Of a DNA stretch of 64,000 nucleotides, positions 1 to 9,688 are shown piece after piece. A program made the position numbers and the translations under genes. Below the pieces are notes generated by a model. The model saw only the letters and a program-made list of their open reading frames with translations, made no database searches and was not told where the DNA came from. Each line of letters begins with the position of its first letter. Position 1 is the stretch's first letter. The DNA is from Streptacidiphilus fuscans (GTDB lineage Bacteria > Actinomycetota > Actinomycetes > Streptomycetales > Streptomycetaceae). The stretch lies in NCBI RefSeq assembly GCF_015690355.1, contig NZ_JADPRT010000009.1:94427-158426 (forward strand). Reading direction: 5' to 3'.

Positions 1-491
1 GTGTGCCACCAGCCGAGCACCGGCGTGACGACGAAGTCGCTCACCGGGATGTAGAGGTCCGGCAGCACGCCGAAGACCTGCACGCCGGACGGGTCGAGGC
101 CGGTCTCCTCCCACGCCTCACGGAGCGCGGCGCGGATCCGACCGTCCCCGGACGGGTCCCCGTCCTCGGGGTCGAGCGCGCCTCCGGGGAACGAGGGCTG
201 GCCCGCGTGCGAGCGCAGCCGCCGGGCGCGCTCAATCAGGAGCAGATCAGGGCCTGCGTCCACGCGGGCTTCCGGGCCTGCGTCCGGGCCGGCGCTCGGC
301 CCACTTCCCGGCTGCTCCCCGAAGAGCACCAGGACCGCCGAGCGGCGGCCGCCCTGCTCAGGCGGCAGGAACCGGCTCAGCTGCGTCGGCTCGATCCGCT
401 CCGCGACGTCGCGGACGGGGACCAGCCACTCCGGGATGCCCTCGCGCTCGACCTTCGCGGGTGCCCCGGGGTCGGTCCACGTGCCGCTCAC
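1..491 (-). CDS. NUDIX hydrolase, CoA pyrophosphatase type (3' end cut by window edge)
   Basis: The reading frame starts at a GTG (491-489) that overlaps the nth stop codon in a GTGA arrangement, so the two genes are probably translationally coupled. About 163 residues are visible before the window ends. The NUDIX box is readable: a GG pair followed by an acidic insert and then REAWEETGL, close to the GX5EX7REUXEEXGU consensus with a longer spacer, as is common in actinobacterial CoA diphosphatases. An RSHAGQPSFPGG stretch just before it is typical of the NudL/CoA-pyrophosphatase subfamily. The family cleaves CoA and acyl-CoA to 4'-phosphopantetheine and 3',5'-ADP. A NUDIX gene next to nth is a standard actinobacterial arrangement. 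Substrate is inferred from family only. Confidence 0.88.
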   Translation of the reverse strand, partial: MSGTWTDPGAPAKVEREGIPEWLVPVRDVAERIEPTQLSRFLPPEQGGRRSAVLVLFGEQPGSGPSAGPDAGPEARVDAGPDLLLIERARRLRSHAGQPSFPGGALDPEDGDPSGDGRIRAALREAWEETGLDPSGVQVFGVLPDLYIPVSDFVVTPVLGWWH

Positions 492-1360
492 GCAACCACC
501 TCGGCAGCGGTGTCGGCGACGGGACCGCCGTGAGCGGCCGCACGCGCAGCCGCCTCGCCCGGGTAGTCGGACGGCGGCTTGAGCCGCTGGCCGGGCTGGC
601 CGCCCTTCTCGTACTTGAGCAGCTTCTCTGCCTTCACCGGGTCGGTCTCACCGACGCCGTAGGAGGGGCAGAGCTGGGCGATCGGGCATGCGCCGCAGGC
701 GGGCTTCCGGGAGTGGCAGATCCGGCGGCCGTGGAAGACCACGCGGTGCGACAGCATGGTCCACTCGCTCTTCTCGACGAGCTCGCCGACCTCCTGCTCG
801 ACCTTGACCGGGTCCTCGGAGGTGGTCCACCCGAACCGCAGGGCCAGCCGCCCGAAGTGGGTGTCGACGGTGATGCCGGGGACACCGAAGGCGTTGCCCA
901 GCACGACGTTGGCCGTCTTGCGCCCGACGCCCGGCAGGGTCACCAGGTCCTCCAGACGACCGGGAACCTCGCCACCGAAGTTATCGCGCAGCGTGGCGGA
1001 GAGGCCCAGCAGGGACTTGGCCTTGTTGCGGAAGAAGCCGGTCGGGCGGATCAGCTCCTCCAACTCCTCGGGGTTCGCGCCCGCCATCAGCTCCGGCGTC
1101 GGGTACGCCGCGAAGAGGGCAGGCGTGGTCTGGTTCACCCGCAGGTCCGTCGTCTGGGCAGACAGGACGGTCGCCACCAGGAGTTGGAAGGGGTTGTCGA
1201 AGTCGAGCTCGGGGTGCGCGTACGGATACACCTCCGCCAACGCCCGGTTGATCTTCCTCGCCGCCCGCACCTTCGCCAGATGCGTTGTCGGGAACGGTGC
1301 CTTCTTGAACCCCGGCCCACCGGCAGCACCAGCGGTCACGGACACGCCACTCTTCGCCAT
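488..1360 (-). CDS. nth: Endonuclease III
   Basis: Bifunctional DNA glycosylase/AP lyase that removes oxidised pyrimidines in base-excision repair. The 290-residue product shows the helix-hairpin-helix LPGVGRKTA with the catalytic lysine, the VDTHFGRL segment carrying the catalytic aspartate, and a C-terminal [4Fe-4S] motif C-x6-C-x2-C-x5-C (CHSRKPAC-GA-CPIAQLC). The start is placed at the ATG at 1360 (protein begins MAKSGVSV); an in-frame start further upstream would run into korB. A roughly 35-residue C-terminal tail follows the cluster loop. The stop overlaps the start of the downstream NUDIX gene by 4 bases. Neighbours NUDIX and nth match the actinobacterial norm, but crp, usually adjacent, is 36 kb away here. 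Confidence 0.96.
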   Translation of the reverse strand: MAKSGVSVTAGAAGGPGFKKAPFPTTHLAKVRAARKINRALAEVYPYAHPELDFDNPFQLLVATVLSAQTTDLRVNQTTPALFAAYPTPELMAGANPEELEELIRPTGFFRNKAKSLLGLSATLRDNFGGEVPGRLEDLVTLPGVGRKTANVVLGNAFGVPGITVDTHFGRLALRFGWTTSEDPVKVEQEVGELVEKSEWTMLSHRVVFHGRRICHSRKPACGACPIAQLCPSYGVGETDPVKAEKLLKYEKGGQPGQRLKPPSDYPGEAAARAAAHGGPVADTAAEVVA

Positions 1361-1370
1361 ACCCGCCAGA

Positions 1371-2424
<1,054 letters not shown>

Positions 2425-2432
<8 letters not shown>

Positions 2433-4281
2433 CGAGTGCCTCCTTGATCCGGGCGGCGAGTTGCTCGGCCTTGAACGGCATGCCGCTGACCTGCGTGAAC
2501 GAACGCGCATCGACCAGGTACTTTGCGCGGATCAGCAGCGCCAGCTGCCCCAGGTTCATCTCCGGCACCAACACCCGCTCATAGCGGCCCAACACCTCGC
2601 CCAGGTTCGCCGGGAACGGATTCAAGTGCCGCAACTGGGCGTGGGCCACCCTGCCGCCCGCGGTCCGCACCCGCCGCACCCCGGCCGCGATCGGCCCGAA
2701 CGTCGACCCCCAGCCCAACACCAGCAACTCCGCGTCCCCGCCCGGATCATCGACCACCAGATCCGGCACCGTGATGCCGTCGATCTTCGCCTGCCGGGTC
2801 CGGACCATCAGGTCGTGGTTCGCCGGATCGTAGGAGATGTTCCCCGTCCCGTCCTGCTTCTCGATCCCACCGATCCGGTGCTCCAACCCCGGCGTCCCCG
2901 GCACCGCCCACGGCCGCGCCAACGTCTCCGGATCCCGCAGATACGGCCAGAACGAACCGTCCTCCCGGTTCGGCCCCGACGCGAACTCCACCCGCAGATC
3001 CGGCAACTCCCCCACCTCCGGAATCCGCCACGGCTCACTGCCGTTGGCCAGATACCCGTCCGAGAGCAGGAACACCGGCGTCCGATACGTCAACGCGATC
3101 CGCGCCGCCTCCAACGCCGCCGTGAAACACTCCCCCGGCGACGCCGGCGCCACGATCGGCACCGGCGCCTCCCCATTGCGACCGAACATCGCCTGCAACA
3201 AATCGGCCTGCTCCGTCTTCGTCGGCAACCCCGTCGACGGACCACCACGCTGGATGTCCACCACAATGAGCGGCAGCTCAAGGGAGACGGCCAGCCCGAT
3301 CGTCTCCGACTTCAGCGCCACCCCCGGACCCGACGTCGTCGTCACCCCCAACGCGCCGCCGAACGCCGCACCCAACGCCGCACCGATCCCGGCGATCTCG
3401 TCCTCCGCCTGGAACGTCCGCACCCCGAAGTTCTTGTGCTTCGACAACTCGTGCAGGATGTCCGATGCGGGTGTGATCGGATACGAGCCCAGGAACAACG
3501 ACAACCCCGACCGCCGCGACGCCGCCACCAGGCCGTAGGCCAGCGCCAGGTTCCCCGAGATGTTCCGATACCGGCCCGCAGCGAACGCCTTCGACGCCGG
3601 AGCCACCTCGTACGAGACCGCGAACGACTCCGTCGTCTCCCCGTAGTTCCACCCCGCCCGAAACGCCAACACATTCGCCTCGGCGATCTCCGGACGCTTC
3701 GCGAACTTCGCCCGCAGGAACCCCTCCGTCCCCTCCGTCGGACGGTGATACATCCACGACAACAACCCCAACGCGAACATGTTCTTCGCCCGCTCCGCAT
3801 CCCTGCGGCTCAGACCACTGTCCCGGAGCGCCTCCACCGTCAAGGTCGTCAACGGCACCAGGTGCACGTGGAACGAGGACAGCGAACCGTCCTCCAGGGG
3901 ATTGCTCGCGTAACCGACCCTGGCCATCGCCCGCTTGGCGAACTGGTCCTCGTCGACGATGATCTCCGCGCCGTGCGGCATGTCGCCCAGGTTGGCCTTC
4001 AGCGCCGCCGGGTTCATCGCCACCAACACGTCCGGCGCGTCACCCGGCGTCAGGATGTCGTGATCCGCGAAATGCAACTGGAAACTGGACACGCCAGGCA
4101 GGCTGCCGGCAGGCGCCCGGATCTCCGCCGGGAAGCTCGGCAGCGTCGAGAGGTCGTTGCCGAACGACGCAGTCTCCGCGGTGAACCGGTCACCCACAAG
4201 CTGCATGCCGTCACCCGAATCACCGGCGAACCGGATGACCACCCGATCCAGGCGCTTGACCTGCGCGGGTGATTGCTGCAT
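2425..4281 (-). CDS. korA: 2-oxoacid:ferredoxin oxidoreductase, fused gamma-alpha subunit
   Basis: The 618-residue partner of korB. The N-terminal third is the gamma domain (RFAGDSGDGMQLVGDRF, ending near residue 190) and the rest is the alpha domain (YPITPASDILHELS, TTTSGPGVALKSE, DIQRGGPSTGLPTKTEQADL). This gamma-alpha fusion is the normal form in actinobacteria and mycobacterial KorA. The start is taken as the ATG at 4281 because AAAGGGA lies about 9 bases upstream; a GTG six codons earlier is the alternative. The promoter must lie in the 58 bases between this start and the MFS gene. It also marks where the accessory region meets housekeeping DNA. Confidence 0.95.
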
Positions 4282-4339
4282 GGCGAAAGTCCCTTTCACG
4301 TCAGGAAGTTACCCAAGGCCGAACGCGGCCGGCGGACGG

Positions 4340-5647
4340 TCAGGCGGTCTCCAGCTTCGGCGGCACCCCGGTCCGCACCTCCGCGAGGATGCCGCGCTGC
4401 AGCAGCGCCAGCGGCACCAGGATCAGCGCCGCCAGTGCGCCGGTCCAGACGGCGCCCCGCAGGCCGACCAGGGCGGTGACGCCGGAGGCGAGCAGCGAGC
4501 CGAGCGACATGGAGCCCCACATCGAGAACCGCTGCACCGCGCCGACCCGGCTCAAAAGTTCGGGCGGCGTGACTCGGTGACGGAGCGTCAGCGAGGTCGG
4601 GATGTAGGAGCCCTCACCGATGCCGTGCACGATGCTGCCTGCGATCAGTCCGATCGCACCCGTCATGCCGCCCGGCGTGCTGAGCGCCAGGCTGACGACC
4701 ATGCCGACCACCGACAGGGTGATGCTGCCCGCCAGCGCCCGAGCGGTGCCGAACTTCTTCGCGATCCTGGGCGACAGCATGTTGCCGATCGGATAACCGA
4801 CGGCGGCGGCGCCCATGACGACACCGGTCCAGAGCTGGTTCAGGCCGAGGACCCGGTTGCAGTAGAGCACCAGGCTGGCGTCGACCATGCTCAGGAAGAG
4901 CAGGTAGAACGTCCCGCAGAGCACCATGGGCTGGAGCTGCGGATGCTTGATCAGGAACTTGAGGCCGGCCGTGACGTCCCGCCGGATCCAGCCCCGTTCC
5001 CGCTTGGTCACGGCACGGGCGGGTTCCTTGTGGCGCATCACCGCCAGTGCGAGCACGGAGGCCAGGAAGCTCAGTGCGTTCGCCGCCAGCGCTCCGAGGA
5101 CACCGAGCATCCGGACGACCATGCCGCCGACCGCCCGGCCGCCGGCGAGCGAGGTCGACTCGGAGAGGGAGAGCCGGGCGTTGCCCTTGTGCAGGTCGTC
5201 CGGGTCGGTGAACAGGCTGGGCAGATAGGAGGTGTAGGCGACCTGGAAGAACACCACCCCACTACCGCTGATCAGCAGCAGGCCGAAGAGCACCGGGAAG
5301 ACCAGGACGTGGGTGACGGCCAGCAGCCAGATCACTCCGATGGCCACCGCCTGAGCGGCGCTCGCCACCAGCATGGTGGTCCGACGGCGGAGCCGCTCGA
5401 CGATGGCGCCGGCCGGCAGGCCGAGGACCAGGAACGGGAAGAACATCGCCGACGGCAGCAGCAGAGCCTCGGCGACCGAGGTGTGCAGGACGTTGACGGC
5501 AAGGAGAGGCAGCGCCAGGACCATGAACTGATCGCCCCAGAGACTTATGCTCTGCCCTGCCCACATAAAGCGAAAGTCCCTGCGGGCCGCGGCCCTTGTG
5601 ACCGGGTCGACGCTCTCGTCCTTGTCCTTGTCCACGACCACGGTCAT
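4340..5647 (-). CDS. MFS transporter, probable exporter of the cluster product
   Basis: The 435-residue protein has about 12 hydrophobic segments and the cytoplasmic RRRTT loop after TM2-3 expected of the major facilitator superfamily, most like the MFS_3/EntS-type drug and siderophore exporters. It is the last gene of the minus-strand biosynthetic operon, 47 bases after the circularly permuted ATP-grasp gene. A GAGAGGA ribosome-binding site precedes the ATG. Location suggests export of, or resistance to, the cluster's guanidino product. Substrate specificity cannot be read from the sequence. Confidence 0.85.
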   Translation of the reverse strand: MTVVVDKDKDESVDPVTRAAARRDFRFMWAGQSISLWGDQFMVLALPLLAVNVLHTSVAEALLLPSAMFFPFLVLGLPAGAIVERLRRRTTMLVASAAQAVAIGVIWLLAVTHVLVFPVLFGLLLISGSGVVFFQVAYTSYLPSLFTDPDDLHKGNARLSLSESTSLAGGRAVGGMVVRMLGVLGALAANALSFLASVLALAVMRHKEPARAVTKRERGWIRRDVTAGLKFLIKHPQLQPMVLCGTFYLLFLSMVDASLVLYCNRVLGLNQLWTGVVMGAAAVGYPIGNMLSPRIAKKFGTARALAGSITLSVVGMVVSLALSTPGGMTGAIGLIAGSIVHGIGEGSYIPTSLTLRHRVTPPELLSRVGAVQRFSMWGSMSLGSLLASGVTALVGLRGAVWTGALAALILVPLALLQRGILAEVRTGVPPKLETA

Positions 5648-5694
5648 GGCTCACGTCCTCTCAGAAATCGCTGGCTCGCTGGAACCGCTGCTGC

Positions 5695-7044
5695 TCAGGA
5701 ATCGCTGCTGTAGTGGAAGACCCCGGCGGTCCGGGTGCCCTTGTTGGAGCTGATGCCGATCACCCCGTTGTTCTCGGTCGGCAAGGCCCGGCCGTACGTG
5801 CCGGCATAGCCGTCCGGTGTGTAGAAGAGCCCCCAAACCGCCTGCCACGGCTGGATCTCACGGATGGAGGGGTTCACCACCATCGGTTCCGTCCGCGGCA
5901 CCACCCGCTCCTGGACTATGCAACCAGAGGAAGCGGCCTCCCTCAGGGCGTTTGTCCAGTTCTCGTCAGAGCACTCCCAGCCGGGGATCGTGCCCTTCCC
6001 CCCGAAGTAGCCGCTGGGCTTGAGGATCAGCTGTTCGCGCCGCTCGCGACAGTGGCCGATCAGCTCCTCGTCGACGGTCACGCCCACGCCGCCGAGACCA
6101 CGGGTCCACGGCAGGACCCGGTCGATGACGGCCTGCTCCTCCGTGGTGAAGCGGTGCCGGTAGCGGGGGTCGGACAGGAGCGCCATGCACCCCTTGTCAT
6201 TGAAGAGGTTGCTCGACATCGGCGTCCAGAGCACCGTGCCGCCTGCCTCGTGGGCCCGGAACAACGGCTCTACGAGCGCCGGACCGTCCGGCTCGTCGAC
6301 AATCTGGTTGGTCTCGAAGCAGCGGTACACCACGTCGATCGGCAGGCTGCCCAAGTACAGCTTCCCATCGCGCTCCTGGACGTCCCCGACCTCGGCGACG
6401 TGGAAGTCCAGCCCGAAGCCCCGCATCACCGACTCGAAGGTGCGCCAGGTGGTGCCGTAGTCGACCAGGCCGCCGGGGCCCTCCAGCAGCACGACCACCG
6501 GTTCCCCGTCGGGCCGGACGGTCGCGCCGACCTGCCGGAGGCTGTCGGCGACCGCCTTGGCGGGATGGGTGTAGCCGAGTCCGTGCTCCTCGGCGAACGC
6601 CCTGAAGGCGTCCGCCTCCAGGAACGCCCGCGGGATCTCGCCTGCCCGGTCCCAGCCGCCGACCTCGCTCGCGATGCCGAACTCCAGCAGCTTGAAGGAG
6701 GTTCCGTCGTGGTACATGTCCGCGCGCCCGTTGTGCGGCGGCGGGCCGAGCCGCCGCATCAGCGCGGCGCGGCGGTCGTCGATGCCGAGTGCTGCACAGA
6801 ACCGGTCGAGGTCACCGTCGAACAGCCGCTCCGGCAGCGAGGTGAGCAGTCCCACCATCCGCACGACGTCGTCGGCGAAGCCCCGGATCTGGCGCTCCTC
6901 GACGAACAGCGGCCGGGAGAGGTAGTGCCCGGTCCAGTGGGAGAGCAGCGGATTGCGCTCCACGGCCTCGACGGCCGAGTGCAGCTTGCTGCTGGGAAGG
7001 AGGCAGGTCTCGTTGTACAGCTGGGTCATACGGTCCGTGGACAC
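5695..7044 (-). CDS. Circularly permuted ATP-grasp-like enzyme, unknown substrate
   Basis: About 449 residues. Motifs recall the circularly permuted ATP-grasp/glutathionylspermidine-synthase-like fold. A KLLEFGIASEVGGWDRAG segment (family pattern LEFN-S--GG) lies in the first third. A DVVYRCFETN strand lies mid-protein. LILKPSGYFGGKGTIPG with a lysine and glycine loop lies in the last third, followed by CIVQERVV. Such enzymes join a carboxylate to an amine with ATP hydrolysis. The start is placed at the GTG at 7044, with GGTGGAG a few bases upstream; an ATG nine codons earlier lacks a Shine-Dalgarno. It sits between the MOSC gene (37-base gap) and the MFS exporter. I do not recognise a characterised homologue; fold assignment moderately sure, function inferred. 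Confidence 0.7.
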   Translation of the reverse strand: MSTDRMTQLYNETCLLPSSKLHSAVEAVERNPLLSHWTGHYLSRPLFVEERQIRGFADDVVRMVGLLTSLPERLFDGDLDRFCAALGIDDRRAALMRRLGPPPHNGRADMYHDGTSFKLLEFGIASEVGGWDRAGEIPRAFLEADAFRAFAEEHGLGYTHPAKAVADSLRQVGATVRPDGEPVVVLLEGPGGLVDYGTTWRTFESVMRGFGLDFHVAEVGDVQERDGKLYLGSLPIDVVYRCFETNQIVDEPDGPALVEPLFRAHEAGGTVLWTPMSSNLFNDKGCMALLSDPRYRHRFTTEEQAVIDRVLPWTRGLGGVGVTVDEELIGHCRERREQLILKPSGYFGGKGTIPGWECSDENWTNALREAASSGCIVQERVVPRTEPMVVNPSIREIQPWQAVWGLFYTPDGYAGTYGRALPTENNGVIGISSNKGTRTAGVFHYSSDS

Positions 7045-7081
7045 CGCGCTCCACCCTCTCGGTCTGCTCATGGGGGTTTGT

Positions 7082-7822
7082 TCACACCCCGTCCGCGATC
7101 AGGACGGGTCTGTTGACGGGCAGTACGTTCAGGGAGTCGCCGACCGACACCCAGCCCGCCCGGGTGATCCTGGCGTGGACGCCGAAGGCCGTCGCGTTCC
7201 CGCTGCTGGGCCTGCTCGGTCCGGTGATGTCGATCAGTGCCTCACCGAGGGCGACCTGGTGACCGATCAACACGTTCTCCACCTGGCCGATCCCGGCCTT
7301 ACCGTTCTCCACCTGCATGTTTTCGGCCTGCACGTTCTCGGCCTGCCGGTCGTCGCCTGCGGCGACCACGATGTTGGGTCGGAGCCACGAGGTGCTCCGG
7401 TCCCCCTCGCGATGCCACCGCCGGGCCGCCCTGAGCGAGCCCTCACTGACCAGGTGCACCGGCGCCTCGCCGAACTCGACGGCGAGCGGTCCCCCGGTCG
7501 GGTGCGCCAACCGGACGGCACGGCCGAGCCAGTCGCTCAGGACGGCCGACGCCGCCGGATCGTCGGACCGGACCTTCTCACCGCCCGGCAGGGTGATCTC
7601 CGCCAGACAGGTGAGCCAGCGCGCGCTCGCCTCCCGCAGCTGCGGCACATGCCGGGCAGTCAGCACCCGGCCGGTGTCGGCCGTGTCCGCCGTGTCCGCC
7701 GTGACGATCGCGAGGGCGCGATCGCCGGCGACACGACCCCCGGAGAGCCTGAGCCGGTTGACGGACTCCCCGCCCAGCGACGTCACCGGGTGGCGCCGGA
7801 GTTCGGTGACGCGGAGCGGCAT
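7082..7822 (-). CDS. MOSC-domain protein (YcbX/mARC-like) lacking the usual Moco cysteine
   Basis: The 246-residue protein begins with a MOSC_N-type beta barrel (VTELRRHPVTSLGGE, then GDRALAIV) and continues into a MOSC core (WLRPNIVVAAG; later GVHARITRAGWVSVGD). MOSC proteins of the YcbX/mARC type bind molybdenum cofactor and reduce N-hydroxylated compounds, including N-hydroxyguanidines. At the place where relatives have PR-PC or C-RC, this one reads GPSRPSSG, so the expected Moco-ligand cysteine is serine. The only cysteine is elsewhere (WLTCLAE). A Q-[AV]-E-N repeat (about residues 168-190) interrupts the core, encoded by imperfect repeats at 7267-7345. The ATG overlaps the stop of the GNAT-ferredoxin gene by one base. 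Likely catalytically altered or non-redox; family call good, role inferred. Confidence 0.75.
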   Translation of the reverse strand: MPLRVTELRRHPVTSLGGESVNRLRLSGGRVAGDRALAIVTADTADTADTGRVLTARHVPQLREASARWLTCLAEITLPGGEKVRSDDPAASAVLSDWLGRAVRLAHPTGGPLAVEFGEAPVHLVSEGSLRAARRWHREGDRSTSWLRPNIVVAAGDDRQAENVQAENMQVENGKAGIGQVENVLIGHQVALGEALIDITGPSRPSSGNATAFGVHARITRAGWVSVGDSLNVLPVNRPVLIADGV

Positions 7823-8586
7823 CACAGGTCGAGCGCCAGGTCGGTCAGCGGTCGTGCGATGCACAGCAGCACCTTCCCCTTCTCCGGACCGGCCTCGGGC
7901 GCCATCTGGTAGTTGACGGTTCCGCGTTCCAGACCGACACCGCAGGTGCCGCAGACTCCGCCCCAGCACAGCGACTCCACATCGATGCCGTGGTGCTCGG
8001 CGAACTGGAGCAGCGAGTCGTGCTTGGCCTCCCAACGGAGCGTGCGCTGGGAGCGGTTGAACGTGACCTGCGCCCCGGCCAGTTCGCCCAGCATCTCCAG
8101 CGGGTCGTCGAATCCGGCGGTGCTGCGCAACAGCGGGACCGACCCCCGGCCCGGATCGATGAGGACCCGACGCTCCTCCGGCAGCGCCGACGGGTCGACC
8201 AGCGTGAACCCGTGCCGGACGAACCAGGCGAGCGTGGTCTTGGAGAACACCAGCACGTTGTCGAAGCCGTCCGCACGCGCAGCCGCGATCACGTGCGCCA
8301 GCAGGAACCGGCCGAGGCCGATCCCCTGCCAACTCCCGTCCACCGCAACGTTGTAGAGCTCTGCCAGGCCGGTGAACCCGCGCATGGCGGCACAGGCCAC
8401 CACCGTCCGGTCGATCTCCACCACGTAGAAGTCCTCGGCTGCGGACTCGAAGACCTCCCGGTCGCGGACGATCAGGTTCCCGCTTTCGATGAACGGCACC
8501 GACAGCCGATGCATGGCCGGCGCGTCGGACGTCCGGCCGCGGCGGAAGGTCACATCCATGACCTCGTCGCCCCCGCGGCTGAACAT
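7822..8586 (-). CDS. Fusion: GNAT acetyltransferase (ArgA-like) plus plant-type [2Fe-2S] ferredoxin
   Basis: Residues 10-150 form a GNAT domain: the acetyl-CoA pyrophosphate loop QGIGLGR is at about 87-93, followed by LLAHVIAAARADGF and WFVRHGF-x6-ALPEERR, the signature of ArgA-like N-acetylglutamate synthases. Residues about 170-254 form a ferredoxin domain with cysteines 207, 212, 215 and 242 in a C-x4-C-x2-C-xn-C pattern, ending LLCIARPLTDLALDL. That tail matches the C-terminal ferredoxin of MOSC/FNR-type reductases. The start at 8586 is chosen for AAGGAG nine bases upstream; an ATG 11 codons earlier is possible. It lies 70 bases after the amidinotransferase stop (37 from the alternative start) and overlaps the MOSC gene. 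The fusion is unusual. Confidence 0.85.
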   Translation of the reverse strand: MFSRGGDEVMDVTFRRGRTSDAPAMHRLSVPFIESGNLIVRDREVFESAAEDFYVVEIDRTVVACAAMRGFTGLAELYNVAVDGSWQGIGLGRFLLAHVIAAARADGFDNVLVFSKTTLAWFVRHGFTLVDPSALPEERRVLIDPGRGSVPLLRSTAGFDDPLEMLGELAGAQVTFNRSQRTLRWEAKHDSLLQFAEHHGIDVESLCWGGVCGTCGVGLERGTVNYQMAPEAGPEKGKVLLCIARPLTDLALDL

Positions 8587-8656
8587 CGCGTTGATCTCCT
8601 TGACCGTGTTCGCTCTCATCGTGTGGACCGCTCTCTGCAGGTAAGGGGACCGCTCT

Positions 8657-9688
8657 CTACAGGTAGGACGTGAGGGAGCCGTCGCGGCGCACGTCGAGGG
8701 TGCAGCAGTGGAAGCCGCCGCCGAAGGTACGGCCGTGCCGGAACGGGACGGGGACGGCGGTGAAGCCCTCCTTCTCCAGCAGCCGGGCCAGGCCCTCCTG
8801 GCGGGCCGGGACGATGATGGTCTGCTCGTCGTAGGCGAGGATGTTCATGCCGATCCACGTCGAGGCGCGGGGCCAGGTGAGCGCGAAGCCGTCGTCCTCC
8901 GGCTCGTCGAACCACAGCACCTTCCAGCCCTGGAACTGCTCGGGCAGGGTGTCGGGGGTGAGCCGGCCCGCGTTGGCCAGCAGGACGCCGGGGCGCAGGA
9001 TGTGCAGGGTGGTGCCGATGTGGTCGTCGCAGATGGAGATCTCGTGCACCGTGTACTCGGAGCCGAGCAGGCGGCGCAGCCACTCGGCGCCCATCCGGTT
9101 GCCGGTGTTGCTGACGTTGAAGAACAGGTCGCTGCCGCAGCGCAGCAGGTTGGCCGCGTCGAAGAGCGGCTCCGACTCGGCGAGGACCGGACCGTCCTCG
9201 GTGAACTCATAGGTGCTGTCCGGCAGTTGCGGCCGGGGTGCGGCGACCCAGGTGGCGCCGGAGGCGAAGTACTCGCGCAGCAGCGTGCGGAACGGGAAGG
9301 TCTCGGCGTAGCGCGCCCGCACCGCCATCGGCGCCTCGATGATGCGCTCGCCGACCACCAGCAGGCAGTCACGGGGCATCAGGGCGTGGTTGGCCGTGGT
9401 GCTCCAGTCCAGGAGGGACAGCGGGCGGCCCTGCTCGAACGGGTCGGGCCGTCGCACCGTGACGCCGAGTCGGCCGAGGGTCTCCGACAGCGCCTGGAGG
9501 TCCTCCTCCGTCTCCTCGACGGCCCGCTCCAGCGCCCCGGCGGCCGGCAGGGGCTCGACGTGGTCGGCCGGGAGGCCGAAGAAGTGGCGCAGGGACAGAT
9601 CGGCGTCCGGGATGTGGAAGCCCGCAGGGCTCCCCACCACAATCTCGCGAAGCGTTCCGAAGTCGGTGAACGACCGGACTGAGCTCAC
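8657..9688 (-). CDS. Amidinotransferase, arginine:glycine amidinotransferase family
   Basis: The 343-residue enzyme should transfer the amidino group of arginine to an amine acceptor, giving a guanidino compound plus ornithine. The family's catalytic triad is visible: Asp177 in SEPLFDAANLLR, His223 in CDDHIGTTLH, and Cys328 or Cys329 in GGGFHCCTLD, with spacing close to that of AGAT and StrB-type enzymes. The GTG at 9688 is chosen because AAAGGAAG sits about 7 bases upstream. It is the first gene of a five-gene minus-strand operon and is divergent from the diiron oxidase gene. The acceptor (glycine, an omega-amino acid, other) is not evident. An imperfect tandem repeat covers its last codons and the following gap. 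Confidence 0.93.
   Translation of the reverse strand: MSSVRSFTDFGTLREIVVGSPAGFHIPDADLSLRHFFGLPADHVEPLPAAGALERAVEETEEDLQALSETLGRLGVTVRRPDPFEQGRPLSLLDWSTTANHALMPRDCLLVVGERIIEAPMAVRARYAETFPFRTLLREYFASGATWVAAPRPQLPDSTYEFTEDGPVLAESEPLFDAANLLRCGSDLFFNVSNTGNRMGAEWLRRLLGSEYTVHEISICDDHIGTTLHILRPGVLLANAGRLTPDTLPEQFQGWKVLWFDEPEDDGFALTWPRASTWIGMNILAYDEQTIIVPARQEGLARLLEKEGFTAVPVPFRHGRTFGGGFHCCTLDVRRDGSLTSYL

Noticed and set aside
5813..7116. Long plus-strand frames antisense to the permuted ATP-grasp gene
   Set aside because: Typical antisense frames of GC-rich genes: His/Arg/Pro-rich, no motifs, no ribosome-binding sites.
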